Part shown: one piece after another, positions 36,555-45,792 of the stretch
How the letters are laid out: every line of letters begins with the position of its first letter
How positions within the stretch are numbered: position 1 is the first letter of the stretch
Made by a program: the position numbers and the translations under genes
The notes under the pieces: generated by a model
Told to the model about the DNA's origin: nothing
What the model saw: only the letters and a program-made list of their open reading frames with translations
The model's database searches: none
Source of the DNA: Comamonadaceae bacterium PBBC2
GTDB lineage: Bacteria; Pseudomonadota; Gammaproteobacteria; Burkholderiales; Burkholderiaceae_C
NCBI GenBank assembly: GCA_002255935.1
Contig: NKIO01000001.1
Span: forward strand, 62,001-126,000
DNA: 64,000 bases
Direction of reading: 5' to 3'

Positions 36555-37478
36555 ATGCTCACACTCGCCAACGTCACCCACATCTACCCCAACGGCACCA
36601 AGGCCCTGGACAACGTCAACCTGAATATTCCCACCGGCATGTTTGGCCTCTTGGGGCCCAATGGCGCGGGCAAGTCCACGCTGATGCGCTGCATTGCCAC
36701 GCTGCAGACGCCCACCAGTGGCAGCCTGAAGTTTGGGGATGTGGATGTGGTGCGAGAGCCCGAAAAGCTGCGCGCCACGCTGGGCTATTTGCCACAAGAC
36801 TTTGGCGTCTACCCGCGCGTATCGGCCTACGACCTGCTGGACCACCTGGCCGTGCTCAAAGGCATTGGCGACAAGGGCAGCCGCAAGGACACCGTGGAGA
36901 CCCTGCTCACCCAGGTCAATTTGTGGGATGTGCGCAAGAAAGCCGTGGCTGGTTTCTCAGGCGGCATGCGCCAGCGCTTTGGTGTGGCCCAGGCGCTGAT
37001 CGGCAATCCCAGCCTGATCATCGTGGACGAACCCACCGCCGGGCTGGACCCGGAAGAGCGCAACCGTTTTAACAACCTGCTGGCCAAGATTGGCGAAAAC
37101 GTGGTGGTGATTTTGTCCACCCACATCGTCGAGGATGTGGCCGACCTGTGCCCGCGCATGGCCATCATCAGCGGCGGGCGGATTGTGCAAAGCGGCGCGC
37201 CGCTAGAGCTCACGCGTGCGCTGCAAGGCCGCGTATGGCGCGGCGCTGTGCCGCCGGATGCACTGGCCCGTTACCAGGCCGAGATGGATGTGATCTCCAA
37301 CCGCTTGCGCGGTGGCCAGACTGTGATCCACGTGTTGGCCGACGCCCAACCTGCGGCGGGCTTTGAGGCCATCGAGGGCAATCTGGAAGACCTGTACTTT
37401 GCGACGCTGTCAGAGTCACGCCGCGCCACGCCGACAGCGAACGCCAATGCCGCTGGCAGCGCCGCAGTGGCTGCTTGA
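36555..37478 (+). CDS. ABC exporter ATP-binding protein (ABC-2 partner)
   Basis: 307 residues. Walker A GPNGAGKST, signature FSGGMRQRFGVAQAL, Walker B LIIVDEPTAGLDP and H-loop STHIVEDVADLC. This is the CcmA/NatA-like class that drives ABC-2 permeases. It ends 14 nt before the start of the permease/aminopeptidase fusion and is presumably its motor. The ATG at 36555 has no obvious Shine-Dalgarno. Confidence 0.92.
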   Translation: MLTLANVTHIYPNGTKALDNVNLNIPTGMFGLLGPNGAGKSTLMRCIATLQTPTSGSLKFGDVDVVREPEKLRATLGYLPQDFGVYPRVSAYDLLDHLAVLKGIGDKGSRKDTVETLLTQVNLWDVRKKAVAGFSGGMRQRFGVAQALIGNPSLIIVDEPTAGLDPEERNRFNNLLAKIGENVVVILSTHIVEDVADLCPRMAIISGGRIVQSGAPLELTRALQGRVWRGAVPPDALARYQAEMDVISNRLRGGQTVIHVLADAQPAAGFEAIEGNLEDLYFATLSESRRATPTANANAAGSAAVAA

Positions 37479-37492
37479 TCAGGAGCCGCCCC

Positions 37493-40400
37493 ATGTTCAA
37501 GCACATCGCGGCCTTTGAGGCCCGCTACCAACTGCGTTCGCCCCTGTTCATCGTCAGCTTCATCCTGTTCTTCTTACTGGCCTTTGGCGCGGTGACGTCC
37601 GACCAGATTCAGATCGGCGGCAAGGGCAACGTCAATATCAACGCCCCCACAGCCATCTTGCAAACCCTGTCCATCATGGGGATTTTTGCCATCTTCATCG
37701 TCACCGCCTTCGTGGCCAATGTGGTCATCCGTGACGAGGAAACCGGCTTTGCGCCGATCTTGCGCGCCACCCGCATTGGCAAGTTTGACTACCTGGTAGG
37801 CCGCTTTGCCGGCGCCCTGCTGGTGGCCGTGCTGGTGCAATGCGCCGTGCCGCTGGCCATGCTGGTGGGCTCGTTCATGCCATGGCTCGATTCTGAAAAA
37901 GTCGGCCCCTTGGTGCTATGGCATTACGCCTACGCCATTTTGGTGTTTGGCGTACCCACGATGTTTGCCATGGGTGCAGGCTTCTTTGCGCTGGCCACGG
38001 CCACGCGCTCCATGATGTGGACCTATGTGGGCGTGATCGGTTTTCTGGTGTTGTTTGCCGTATCCCGTGTGCTGATGCGCGACCCGGCTTATGACACCGT
38101 GGGCGCACTGCTCGATCCCTTTGCCGTCAGCGCTTTGGGCCAGATTACGAAGTACTGGACAGCGGCCGACCGCAATACGCTCTTGCCGCCGCTAGAGGGC
38201 GTGCTGCTCTACAACCGCCTGCTGTGGCTGGGCGTGGGGGCAGTCTTGTTTGCGCTGGCCTATGCGGTGTTCCGGTTTGAGGTCAAAGCCAAACCCGGCG
38301 CACCGTCACCCACCCCCAATGCACAGCCGACGTCAGACGCGGCCCCGGCCGCCAAGCCCCTGGCAGCGCCGCGTGCCGACGGCACTACCCGCCGCCTGCA
38401 GTTTTGGGCGCTCACACGCTTTGACATGGCCTTTGTGTTCAAAAGCCCGGCCTTCTTTGTGCTGCTGGGCCTGGGCGTGTTCAATGCCTTTGGCAGCCTG
38501 TTCTCGGTGGTGGATGTGCGTGGCGAAATCTATCTGCCAGTGACCCGTGCCGTGGTCGATGCACTGGCGGGCAGCTTCACACTGATCCCCATCATCATTG
38601 CCGTCTACTACAGCGGCGAACTGGTCTGGCGTGACCGCGACCGCCGCATGCATGAGATCGTGGATGCCACCGCCTCCCCCAACTGGGCGTTTTTGGTGCC
38701 CAAGGTGATTGCGATCAGCCTAGTGCTGCTGGCCACCTTTGTGGTGGCGGCTGTGTTTGGCATGGGCTTTCAGTTGTTCCATGGCTTCACGCAAATCGAC
38801 CTGCACGCCATGGCCCTGTGGTTTGTGCTGCCCAATCTGATTTCTGCCGTGCTGCTGGCCATACTCAGCATCTTTGTGCAGGCCCTGGTGCCGCAAAAGG
38901 CCATGGGCTGGGGTGTGATGCTGGTCTATACCGTAGCCAGTATCACACTGGGCATGCTGGGCTTTGAGCACAAGCTCTATAACTTTGGCGAGACTGCGCC
39001 CGTGCCCTTGTCTGACATGAATGCCATGGGCCACTTCTGGATCGGCCGAGCCTGGCACCAGGCCTACTGGCTGGCGTTTGGTGGCATGCTGCTGGTGGGC
39101 ACCCACCTGATGTGGCGCCGTGGCACCGAGACCCGCCTTAAGCCCCGGCTGGCGCTGCTGACGAGCCGCCTGCAGGGCACACCCGGCGTGCTGCTGGGGC
39201 TGTGCACGCTGGCCTGGCTGGGGCTGGGCGGCTGGGTTTTTTACAACACCAATGTACTGAACCACTACACCACGGAGCCCGAGACAGAGCAACTGGCCGC
39301 GGACTATGAAAAGACCCTGCTGCCCTTTGAAAATCTGCCCCAGCCCACCATCCAACACGTCACACTCAAGGTCGACCTGTACCCGCAAAGCATCCGTGCG
39401 GATGCCCAGGGCACCTACCTGTTGAAGAACCTCAGCGGCCAGGCCTTGAGCCGGGTGGATGTGCAGTTTGACCGCGACTTGAAAGTACAAGCGGTGGAGC
39501 TGGAAGGCGCGACCCTGCAAAAGGAATACCCCGAGTTTGGCCACCGCACCTATGCGCTCTCTACGCCCATGCAACCGGGTGAGCAGCGCAGCCTGCGCTT
39601 CAGCACCCGGCTGGAGCAAGTGGGCTTTGTCAATGGTCGCCCGCTGACCCGCATCGTGGGCAATGGCACGTTTCTGGACAACTTTGCCCTCACCCCCCTG
39701 CTGGGCGTGACCCGCAATGCCGCCTTGCAAGACCGGGCCAAGCGCCGCAAATACGGCCTACCTGCCGACATGCGCCCGCCCAAGCTGGAAGACACCGCCG
39801 CCAACGCCCACCACTACCTGCGCCATGACAGCGATTGGGTCACCGCTGACATCACGCTGAGCACCGATGCCGACCAAACCCCGCTGGCCCCCGGCTATAC
39901 GGTCAGCGACACCACGGCGAATGGCCGGCGCACGCTGGTCACGCGCACCGAGGCGCCCATCCACAATTTCTTCTCGCTCCAATCCGCGCGCTACGCGGTG
40001 GGCCAAGACCGCTGGACAGGTAAGGATGGCAAGCCCGTGGCGCTGAGCGTCTACTACCACCCAGACCACCCGCGCAATGTGCAGCGCATGCTGGACGCCA
40101 TGAAGGCATCGCTGGATGTGTTTAGCACCGCGTTCTCGCCCTACCAGTTCACCCAGGCGCGGGTGCTGGAGTTTCCGGCCTACGCCAGCTTTGCGCAGTC
40201 CTTTGCCAACACCGTGCCTTATTCCGAGGGGGTGGGGTTTATCCAGAACTTCAAGGATGCGGACAAGGACGAGAAGATTGACGTGGTGACCTACATCACC
40301 GCCCATGAGATCGCCCACCAGTGGTGGGCACACCAGATCGTCGGGGCCGACAAACAAGGCATGACCCTGCTCTCTGAATCCTTTGCGCAGTACTCCGCGC

Positions 40401-41095
40401 TGTTGGTGATGGAAAAGCTGTATGGCAAGGAGCAGATCCGCAAGTTCCTGAAAGCGGAGCTAGACCGCTACCTGCGCCGCCGCGGGGCGGAGGCTGTAGA
40501 AGAACTGCCGCTGAACCGTGTAGAAAACCAGGGCTACATCCACTACCAAAAGGGATCGCTGGCTATGTATTGGCTGAAGGAAGTGGTGGGCGAGTCGGTC
40601 GTCAACGTCACCTTGAAAAAGCTGTTGGCCGAGTTCGCTTTCAAATCAGCGCCCTACCCTTCCAGCACTGACTTTTTGCGCCTGCTGCGCGCGGAGGCCG
40701 GGCCGCAGCACGAGCAACTGATCGTCGATCTGTTCGAAAAGATCACGCTCTACGACCTGAAAGCCAGCGATGCCAAAGCTACCAAGCGCGCGGATGGCCA
40801 ATATGACGTGACCTTCAACGTAGATGCCAAAAAACTGTATGCCGATGGCAAAGGCAAAGAAACCGAAAGCCCACTCGATGAAGTGTTTGACATTGGCGTC
40901 TTCAGCGCCGAGCCAGGCAAGAAGGGCTACAGCCGTGAATCGGTGCTGCTGATGCAACGCAGCGCCCTCAAAACCGGTGTGCAAAAGCTGACGTTTACCG
41001 TGGCCAAAGCACCTAGCTTTGTGGGGGTGGACCCCTACAACATGCGCATAGACCGCAACTCCAACGACAACCTGAGCAAGGTGGAGATGCAGTAA
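37493..41095 (+). CDS. ABC-2 permease fused to an M1-family aminopeptidase
   Basis: 1200 residues. About the first 560 carry two clusters of hydrophobic helices (for example PLFIVSFILFFLLAFGAVTS and LGLGVFNAFGSLFSVVDV), i.e. a duplicated ABC-2 permease. The last helix (LLGLCTLAWLGLGGWVFY) leads into a soluble M1 (gluzincin) domain. Its zinc site is HEIAH at 938-942 with the third ligand in SESFAQYS (E962), followed by a Tyr-containing YIHYQKGSLAMYW segment. The peptidase domain is probably periplasmic. AGGAG precedes the ATG at 37493. Such fusions are known as conserved hypothetical ABC permease/M1 proteins; substrate and purpose are unknown. Confidence 0.9.
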   Translation: MFKHIAAFEARYQLRSPLFIVSFILFFLLAFGAVTSDQIQIGGKGNVNINAPTAILQTLSIMGIFAIFIVTAFVANVVIRDEETGFAPILRATRIGKFDYLVGRFAGALLVAVLVQCAVPLAMLVGSFMPWLDSEKVGPLVLWHYAYAILVFGVPTMFAMGAGFFALATATRSMMWTYVGVIGFLVLFAVSRVLMRDPAYDTVGALLDPFAVSALGQITKYWTAADRNTLLPPLEGVLLYNRLLWLGVGAVLFALAYAVFRFEVKAKPGAPSPTPNAQPTSDAAPAAKPLAAPRADGTTRRLQFWALTRFDMAFVFKSPAFFVLLGLGVFNAFGSLFSVVDVRGEIYLPVTRAVVDALAGSFTLIPIIIAVYYSGELVWRDRDRRMHEIVDATASPNWAFLVPKVIAISLVLLATFVVAAVFGMGFQLFHGFTQIDLHAMALWFVLPNLISAVLLAILSIFVQALVPQKAMGWGVMLVYTVASITLGMLGFEHKLYNFGETAPVPLSDMNAMGHFWIGRAWHQAYWLAFGGMLLVGTHLMWRRGTETRLKPRLALLTSRLQGTPGVLLGLCTLAWLGLGGWVFYNTNVLNHYTTEPETEQLAADYEKTLLPFENLPQPTIQHVTLKVDLYPQSIRADAQGTYLLKNLSGQALSRVDVQFDRDLKVQAVELEGATLQKEYPEFGHRTYALSTPMQPGEQRSLRFSTRLEQVGFVNGRPLTRIVGNGTFLDNFALTPLLGVTRNAALQDRAKRRKYGLPADMRPPKLEDTAANAHHYLRHDSDWVTADITLSTDADQTPLAPGYTVSDTTANGRRTLVTRTEAPIHNFFSLQSARYAVGQDRWTGKDGKPVALSVYYHPDHPRNVQRMLDAMKASLDVFSTAFSPYQFTQARVLEFPAYASFAQSFANTVPYSEGVGFIQNFKDADKDEKIDVVTYITAHEIAHQWWAHQIVGADKQGMTLLSESFAQYSALLVMEKLYGKEQIRKFLKAELDRYLRRRGAEAVEELPLNRVENQGYIHYQKGSLAMYWLKEVVGESVVNVTLKKLLAEFAFKSAPYPSSTDFLRLLRAEAGPQHEQLIVDLFEKITLYDLKASDAKATKRADGQYDVTFNVDAKKLYADGKGKETESPLDEVFDIGVFSAEPGKKGYSRESVLLMQRSALKTGVQKLTFTVAKAPSFVGVDPYNMRIDRNSNDNLSKVEMQ

Positions 41096-41108
41096 GCGGG
41101 CCGAAGCC

Positions 41109-41168
41109 AAATGCTATCTATTTAGTAGCTTCTCCCGCACTATCCACGGCCTGAAATGGCTATTTGAC
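41109..41168 (+). repeat. Dispersed repeat, copy 6
   Basis: AAATGCTATCTATTTAGTAG, core CTTCTCCCGCACTATCCACG, tail CTGAAATGGCTATTTGACC. It lies between the convergent fusion gene and phhA. Confidence 0.9.
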
Positions 41169-41202
41169 CCGCGGCTTATAAATTGGGGCTTGCAAATCGA
41201 GC

Positions 41203-42084
41203 TTACAAAGCCGCACCACCCCGATGGTAGTTGCCGGTGCCACGGTGCAGCACCGCATCGGTGGCCAGCACATCGCCCGGCTGGTAGCTGGGGCCGCTGT
41301 CCAGGCGGGCGTAATACGGGGCGAATTCGATATTTGCCAGCTCCAGCAGGTCTTGCAGTGCGTTCAGCACGAAGTAGCTTTCCTGAAAATCGTCAATCCG
41401 GTAGTGGGTGCGCATCACGCGCTCCAGCTCAAAGCCGATGCGGTTGGGTGAATCGCTCTGCACGGAGAAAGTGCTCTCAGAGAACGAAGACGCAATGCCC
41501 GCGCCATAGAGACGCATGCCTTCGGGCTGGCGCACCAAGCCAAACTCCACCGTGTACCAGTAGACGCGCGCCAGCTCGGTCAGCTTGCCAATTTGCTTGG
41601 CGCGCAGCCCTGCGTGGCCATAGGCCTGAATGAAGTCGGCCATCACCGGGTTCATCAGCATGGGCACATGGCCAAACACGTCGTGGAACACATCGGGCTC
41701 TTCCAGGTAATCCAGCTCATGCGGCTTACGGATGAAGTTGCCGGCCGGGAAACGGCGGTGGGCCAGGTGGTCAAAAAACACTTCATCGGGCACCAAGCCC
41801 GGCACGGCCACGACTTCCCAGCCAGTGTGCTGGCGCAGCACCTGGGACAGCTCCACAAAATCAGGAATGCGGTCGGCCGACAGGGGCAAATTCTGCATGC
41901 CCTGCACAAAGGCATCACAGGCCAGGCCAGGCAGCAACTGGGTTTGGCGGTTGAACAGCGTCTTCCACACCGCGTGCTCATCGGCGGTGTACTGGCTCCA
42001 GCCCTGGTCAATGGTCCAGTCGGCGCGCTGGGGCGCATCGCCAGCCGCTAGGCCGTGCTTCACTTTGTCAGGCGTGGCGTCCAT
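41203..42084 (-). CDS. phhA: Phenylalanine 4-monooxygenase
   Basis: Hydroxylates phenylalanine to tyrosine using tetrahydrobiopterin and Fe(II). 293 residues, the compact bacterial catalytic-domain form. The iron ligands are seen as two His in PDVFHDVFGHVPML and the Glu in VYWYTVEFGLV. Last gene of the transcript VOC-fahA-phhB-phhA, 24 nt after phhB. Confidence 0.95.
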   Translation of the reverse strand: MDATPDKVKHGLAAGDAPQRADWTIDQGWSQYTADEHAVWKTLFNRQTQLLPGLACDAFVQGMQNLPLSADRIPDFVELSQVLRQHTGWEVVAVPGLVPDEVFFDHLAHRRFPAGNFIRKPHELDYLEEPDVFHDVFGHVPMLMNPVMADFIQAYGHAGLRAKQIGKLTELARVYWYTVEFGLVRQPEGMRLYGAGIASSFSESTFSVQSDSPNRIGFELERVMRTHYRIDDFQESYFVLNALQDLLELANIEFAPYYARLDSGPSYQPGDVLATDAVLHRGTGNYHRGGAAL

Positions 42085-42108
42085 GCTGTGCTCCTTGCGC
42101 TTCTGGGC

Positions 42109-42420
42109 TCAAGCCTTGGCCAGTGCGGTGTAGCCCGCAAACGCCCGGTCGCAAAACTGGGCCATGGCGATGTCATTCACCGTGAGGCCATCGGCATCGT
42201 GCGTGGTCCAAGTGATGTGCACACGGTGGTAGACATTGCGCCACTCGGGGTGGTGGTTGCACTTCTCGGCAGTGATGGCAATTTGCGTCATAAAGCCAAA
42301 GGCTTGCACAAAGTCTGCCAACAAGAATTCACGGCTGATGGCACCGCCCGCCGCGTCCAGTGTCCAGTGCGGCAGGTCTTGGAGCAGCTTGCCCACTTCT
42401 TGCGATTCGAGTTTCTTCAT
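42109..42420 (-). CDS. phhB: Pterin-4a-carbinolamine dehydratase
   Basis: Recycles the pterin cofactor of PhhA. 103 residues, a normal length; the active-site motif EKCNHHPEW with paired His and a further His in VYHRVHITW are present. ATG at 42418-42420, only 2 nt after the fahA stop; the frame's upstream extension lies inside fahA and was not used. Confidence 0.95.
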   Translation of the reverse strand: MKKLESQEVGKLLQDLPHWTLDAAGGAISREFLLADFVQAFGFMTQIAITAEKCNHHPEWRNVYHRVHITWTTHDADGLTVNDIAMAQFCDRAFAGYTALAKA

Positions 42421-42422
42421 TT

Positions 42423-43718
42423 TCAATCCAAAGTTGCCAAAGTTCGCGCAGGCACGATGGTGCCGCGGCATTCACCCAAACCAATACGCCGCGCACCGGC
42501 GCGCTGGGCATGGGCTTTCAAAATCACGGTATCGCCATCTTGCAGAAAGGTGCGCGTCTCGCCGTTGGGCAGGCTGATGGGCTGCTTGCCGCCAGCACTT
42601 AGTTCCAACATCGAACCGCCCTGCTCGGGCGCGGGGCCCGACAGCGTGCCCGTGCCCAGTACATCGCCAGGGCGCAAGTTGCAGCCATTGACGGTGTGGT
42701 GCGTCACCAGTTGGGCCAGCGTCCAGTAGGCGTCCAAAAAATTGGAGCTGGAGAGCAAGTGCCCGGCATGGCCTGCTGCCGCCATCGCAGGCGTTTGCAG
42801 CCAGACCTCCAGCACCACGTCAAACGCCCCGGCAGCGCGGTTGTGTGCACCGTCCAAATAGGGCAACGGCTGCGGGTCGCCTTCAGGCCGAGTGAACGGC
42901 GCGCGGAACGGCGCCAGCGCATCCAGCGACACCACCCAGGGCGATGTCGTGGTGGCAAAGTTTTTGGCCAAGAACGGCCCCAGTGGCTGGTATTCCCAGG
43001 CCTGAAAGTCGCGCGCGCTCCAGTCATTGAGCAGACTCACGCCCCACACGTGGTCTTCGGCCTCATCCAGCGGCACGGGCTCACCCAGTGCATTGCCCTG
43101 CCCCACCCAGATGGCCAGCTCCAGTTCGTAATCGAGGCGTTGGGTGGCGGTCAATGCGGGAATCTCCGCGCCGGGCTTGAGCGTCTGCCCGCATGGGCGG
43201 CGCACACTGTGGCCGCTGGTCCCAATGCTGGACGCGCGGCCGTGGTAACCAATCGGCACCCACTTGTAGTTGGGCAGCAGCGGGTTGTCCGGGCGAAACA
43301 GCTTGCCCACCGTGGTGGCATGGTGGATGCCGGTGTAGAAATCGGTGTAGTCCCCCACCTCGCAGGGCAGACCCAGCTCTACAGTGTTTTGCGGTAGCAG
43401 TGCGGCTTGCCACAGTGGCTGCAATGCGGAACCTGCTTTCAGTCCTTCCCACAGCGTCTTGCGCAAAGCACGCCGTGCGGCCACGGGCATAGCCATCAGG
43501 CGGTGCATGTCAAAGTGATCAATCAGTCCAGCCGCATGCAGGTCCAGCACCTGGTCGCCAATTGCCACGCCGATTTGCCAGGGCTCGGCCGGGCTGCGCC
43601 TAAAGCGGCCAAAGGGCAGGTTTTGGATCGGGAAATCGCAGTCGGGCGCATTGGCCGACGCGACCCAGCTTTGCGTTTCCAGATCGTGGGTTGCGTCCAG
43701 CATCACAGAGGTACTCAC
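42423..43718 (-). CDS. fahA: Fumarylacetoacetase
   Basis: Hydrolyses fumarylacetoacetate to fumarate and acetoacetate, the last step of tyrosine breakdown. 431 residues. Metal and catalytic features DYTDFYTGIHHATTVGKLFR (Asp, His), YELELAIWVG (Glu ligands) and NDWSARDFQAWEYQPLGPF are present. I chose a GTG start at 43716-43718, which overlaps the stop of the VOC gene by 4 nt (GTGA). An ATG five codons later is the alternative. Confidence 0.93.
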   Translation of the reverse strand: MSTSVMLDATHDLETQSWVASANAPDCDFPIQNLPFGRFRRSPAEPWQIGVAIGDQVLDLHAAGLIDHFDMHRLMAMPVAARRALRKTLWEGLKAGSALQPLWQAALLPQNTVELGLPCEVGDYTDFYTGIHHATTVGKLFRPDNPLLPNYKWVPIGYHGRASSIGTSGHSVRRPCGQTLKPGAEIPALTATQRLDYELELAIWVGQGNALGEPVPLDEAEDHVWGVSLLNDWSARDFQAWEYQPLGPFLAKNFATTTSPWVVSLDALAPFRAPFTRPEGDPQPLPYLDGAHNRAAGAFDVVLEVWLQTPAMAAAGHAGHLLSSSNFLDAYWTLAQLVTHHTVNGCNLRPGDVLGTGTLSGPAPEQGGSMLELSAGGKQPISLPNGETRTFLQDGDTVILKAHAQRAGARRIGLGECRGTIVPARTLATLD

Positions 43719-44260
43719 GCAGCATCTCCCAGCTCTTTGGCGTGCAAAAACGCAGCGTGTTTGGGCGCGCGCTTGGTCACGCTCCATTCTTCCAGCATCG
43801 CCCACTTCACGGCATCGGCCTGCGCAATCTTGGCGGTCTCTTCGGGGTCCGGGCAAGCCAGCTCCAGGCGGTGGCCATTGGGGTCGAAGAAGTAAATGCT
43901 GTGGAACATGCCGTGGTCGGTCACGCCCAGTACATCCACGCCCTGCGCTTCCAGGTGGGCTTTGAATTCCAGCAGCTCCGCGCGGTCTTTCACGCGGAAG
44001 GCAATGTGTTGCACCCACTCTGGCGTGTTCATGTCGCGGCCCATGGGTGGCTGCGTAGGCAGCTCAAAGAAGGCCAGCACATTGCCCATGCCAGCGTCCA
44101 TGAAGATGTGCATGTAGGGGTCAGGTGCCTTGGTGCTGGGCACCACGTCTTCGGCAATGGCCAGCACAAAGTCCATGTTCAGCATCTTCTGGTACCAAAG
44201 CACAGTTTCTTTGGCGTCTTTGCAGCGGTAGGCTACGTGGTGAATGCGGTCGATTTTCAT
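43715..44260 (-). CDS. VOC (glyoxalase/dioxygenase superfamily) protein of the tyrosine locus
   Basis: 181 residues, two beta-alpha-beta-beta-beta modules. The putative metal ligands are His in RIHHVAYRCKD, His in WVQHIAFRVKD and Glu in GHRLELACPD, the 2-His-1-Glu pattern of active VOC enzymes. The first gene of the fahA-phhB-phhA transcript and translationally coupled to fahA, which ties it to tyrosine degradation, but the reaction is unknown. GAGGAAG lies upstream of the ATG at 44258-44260. Confidence 0.8.
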   Translation of the reverse strand: MKIDRIHHVAYRCKDAKETVLWYQKMLNMDFVLAIAEDVVPSTKAPDPYMHIFMDAGMGNVLAFFELPTQPPMGRDMNTPEWVQHIAFRVKDRAELLEFKAHLEAQGVDVLGVTDHGMFHSIYFFDPNGHRLELACPDPEETAKIAQADAVKWAMLEEWSVTKRAPKHAAFLHAKELGDAA

Positions 44261-44469
44261 AACTGCTTCCTCATTTTTTGTGATTCTCAGACTTTTTGTC
44301 ACTGTGCGCAGGGCTAATGTGTGCGCGCTTCGGTGGCTGGGGCACTGCGGGGTCCTAGTGGTTCGCGCATCTCGGAGACCGGGGTGGGTACACGTTGCAA
44401 TACTGTCTAACTACCCAAGGCTTGAATGAGTCGGCTGGTGTCATGCGCGGTGCTACGAACTGCGAAGGA

Positions 44470-44582
44470 GCATCGGCCTGGGAGCCTGGGCGACCGGGCG
44501 TTCTGCGCAGGTAAAAGGAGGAGGCCGAGGGCCGGGGGACACGGAGCAGAACGTCCGGTCGTCCAGGCTCTTAGGTCGATGC
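44470..44582 (+). repeat. Long inverted repeat with wobble-compatible arms
   Basis: Two 37-nt arms (44470-44506 and 44546-44582) enclose a 39-nt purine-rich loop. Thirty-two positions pair by Watson-Crick, and all five others are G opposite T on the plus strand, so plus-strand RNA would pair along the full length with G-U wobbles. It lies between hpd and the VOC gene, in the 334-nt gap 44261-44594, where I see no gene. It may be a structured RNA or a MITE-like element. Confidence 0.7.
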
Positions 44583-44594
44583 GGGGGGCCAAAC

Positions 44595-45671
44595 TCAAGC
44601 CACCTCCAAAGCCCCACGCTCAATCTGATCCCGCTCCAGCGACTCAAACAGGGCCTTGAAATTTCCTTCGCCAAAACCATCATCCCCTTCGCGCTGAATA
44701 AACTCAAAAAACACCGGCCCCAACTGCGTTTGCGAGAAGATTTGCAGCAGAAGGCGTGGCGTGCCGCCTGCGGTCGTACCGTCCATCAAAATACCGCGCG
44801 CTTGCAACTCAGCGACTGGCTGACCGTGGCCTGGCAGACGCCCCTCCAGCATGTCGTAATAGGTTTTAGTAGGAGCCGTCATCAGCGGCACACCGGCTTT
44901 AGCCAAGCTGTCCACCGTGGCCAGCAGGTTGTCGCAAATCAGCGCGATGTGCTGGATGCCTTCGCCGTTGAACTTCATCAAATACTCTTCAATCTGCCCA
45001 CCGCCCTGGCGCGACTCCTCGTTCAGCGGAATGCGGATCATGCCGTCGGGCGCGGTCAGCGCTTTGGAGGTCAGGCCGGTGTATTCGCCCTTGATATCGA
45101 AGAAGCGAATCTCCCGGAAGTTGAACAGGCGCTCGTAGTAGTCGGCCCAGAAGGCCATGCGGCCGCGGTAAACGTTGTGCGTCAGGTGGTCAATGAGCTT
45201 CAGGCCGTGGCCCACGGGGCGGCGGTCCACGCCTTCGATGAATTCAAAGTCGATGTCGTAGATCGACTTGCCATCCTCATAGCGATCGATCAGGTACAGC
45301 GGCGCGCCGCCAATACCCTTGATGGCGGGCAGGTTCAGCTCCATCGGGCCGGGGCGAAGCGCTACGGGTTGTGCGCCCAACTCCAAGGCACGCTTGTAAG
45401 CGTGGTGCGAGTCCTTCACGCGGAAGGCCATGCCGCAGGCGCTGGGGCCGTGCTCGGCAGCAAAGTAACCCGCCACACTCTTCGGTTCGCGGTTGACAAT
45501 GAAATTGATATCGCCCTGGCGGTACAGCACCACGTCTTTGGAACGGTGCTTGGCCACCAGCGTGAAGCCCATGCGCTCGAACACCGGCTCGATCACACCG
45601 CCCACCGGCGACGCAAATTCCACAAATTCAAAGCCCATCAGGCCCATGGGATTGTCAAAAAGATCCGCCAT
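44595..45671 (-). CDS. hpd: 4-hydroxyphenylpyruvate dioxygenase
   Basis: Converts 4-hydroxyphenylpyruvate to homogentisate with Fe(II) and O2. 358 residues. Iron ligands: His in [12 protein letters not shown], His in [11 protein letters not shown] and Glu in [12 protein letters not shown]. The C-terminal helix [17 protein letters not shown] closes the active site. GAGGAG lies 8 nt upstream of the ATG at 45669-45671. It is divergent from an Lrp/AsnC regulator. Confidence 0.95.
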   Translation of the reverse strand: MADLFDNPMGLMGFEFVEFASPVGGVIEPVFERMGFTLVAKHRSKDVVLYRQGDINFIVNREPKSVAGYFAAEHGPSACGMAFRVKDSHHAYKRALELGAQPVALRPGPMELNLPAIKGIGGAPLYLIDRYEDGKSIYDIDFEFIEGVDRRPVGHGLKLIDHLTHNVYRGRMAFWADYYERLFNFREIRFFDIKGEYTGLTSKALTAPDGMIRIPLNEESRQGGGQIEEYLMKFNGEGIQHIALICDNLLATVDSLAKAGVPLMTAPTKTYYDMLEGRLPGHGQPVAELQARGILMDGTTAGGTPRLLLQIFSQTQLGPVFFEFIQREGDDGFGEGNFKALFESLERDQIERGALEVA

Positions 45672-45792
45672 TGCAATGCTCCTCAAAATCGTTGCTCACA
45701 GGGTGAGTGAATCCTTGATTGTGATCAAGACTGCCTGCAATGGGGCTGCAATTTCAATGCTACCCACGGCCTCTTGTGCATAATTTGTGCAT
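45672..45792. promoter_or_regulatory. Divergent hpd / lrp-type promoter region with dyads
   Basis: Contains CTCAC-AGG-GTGAG (45695-45707), the palindrome CTTGATTGTGATCAAG (45714-45729) and two direct copies of TTGTGCAT 11 bp apart (45774-45781, 45785-45792), the second overlapping the regulator's start codon. Lrp/AsnC proteins bind arrays of such sites, so autoregulation and control of hpd are plausible. Confidence 0.55.

Noticed and set aside
43719-44018. A 5' extension of the fahA frame by about 100 codons
   Set aside because: The extension lies wholly inside the VOC gene in another frame and is low-complexity; the GTG start at 43718 with GTGA overlap fits better.
44426-44659. A 77-codon plus-strand frame through the long inverted repeat
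   Set aside because: It runs into hpd, is Arg/Gly/Pro-rich without motif, and the base pattern is explained by the hairpin.
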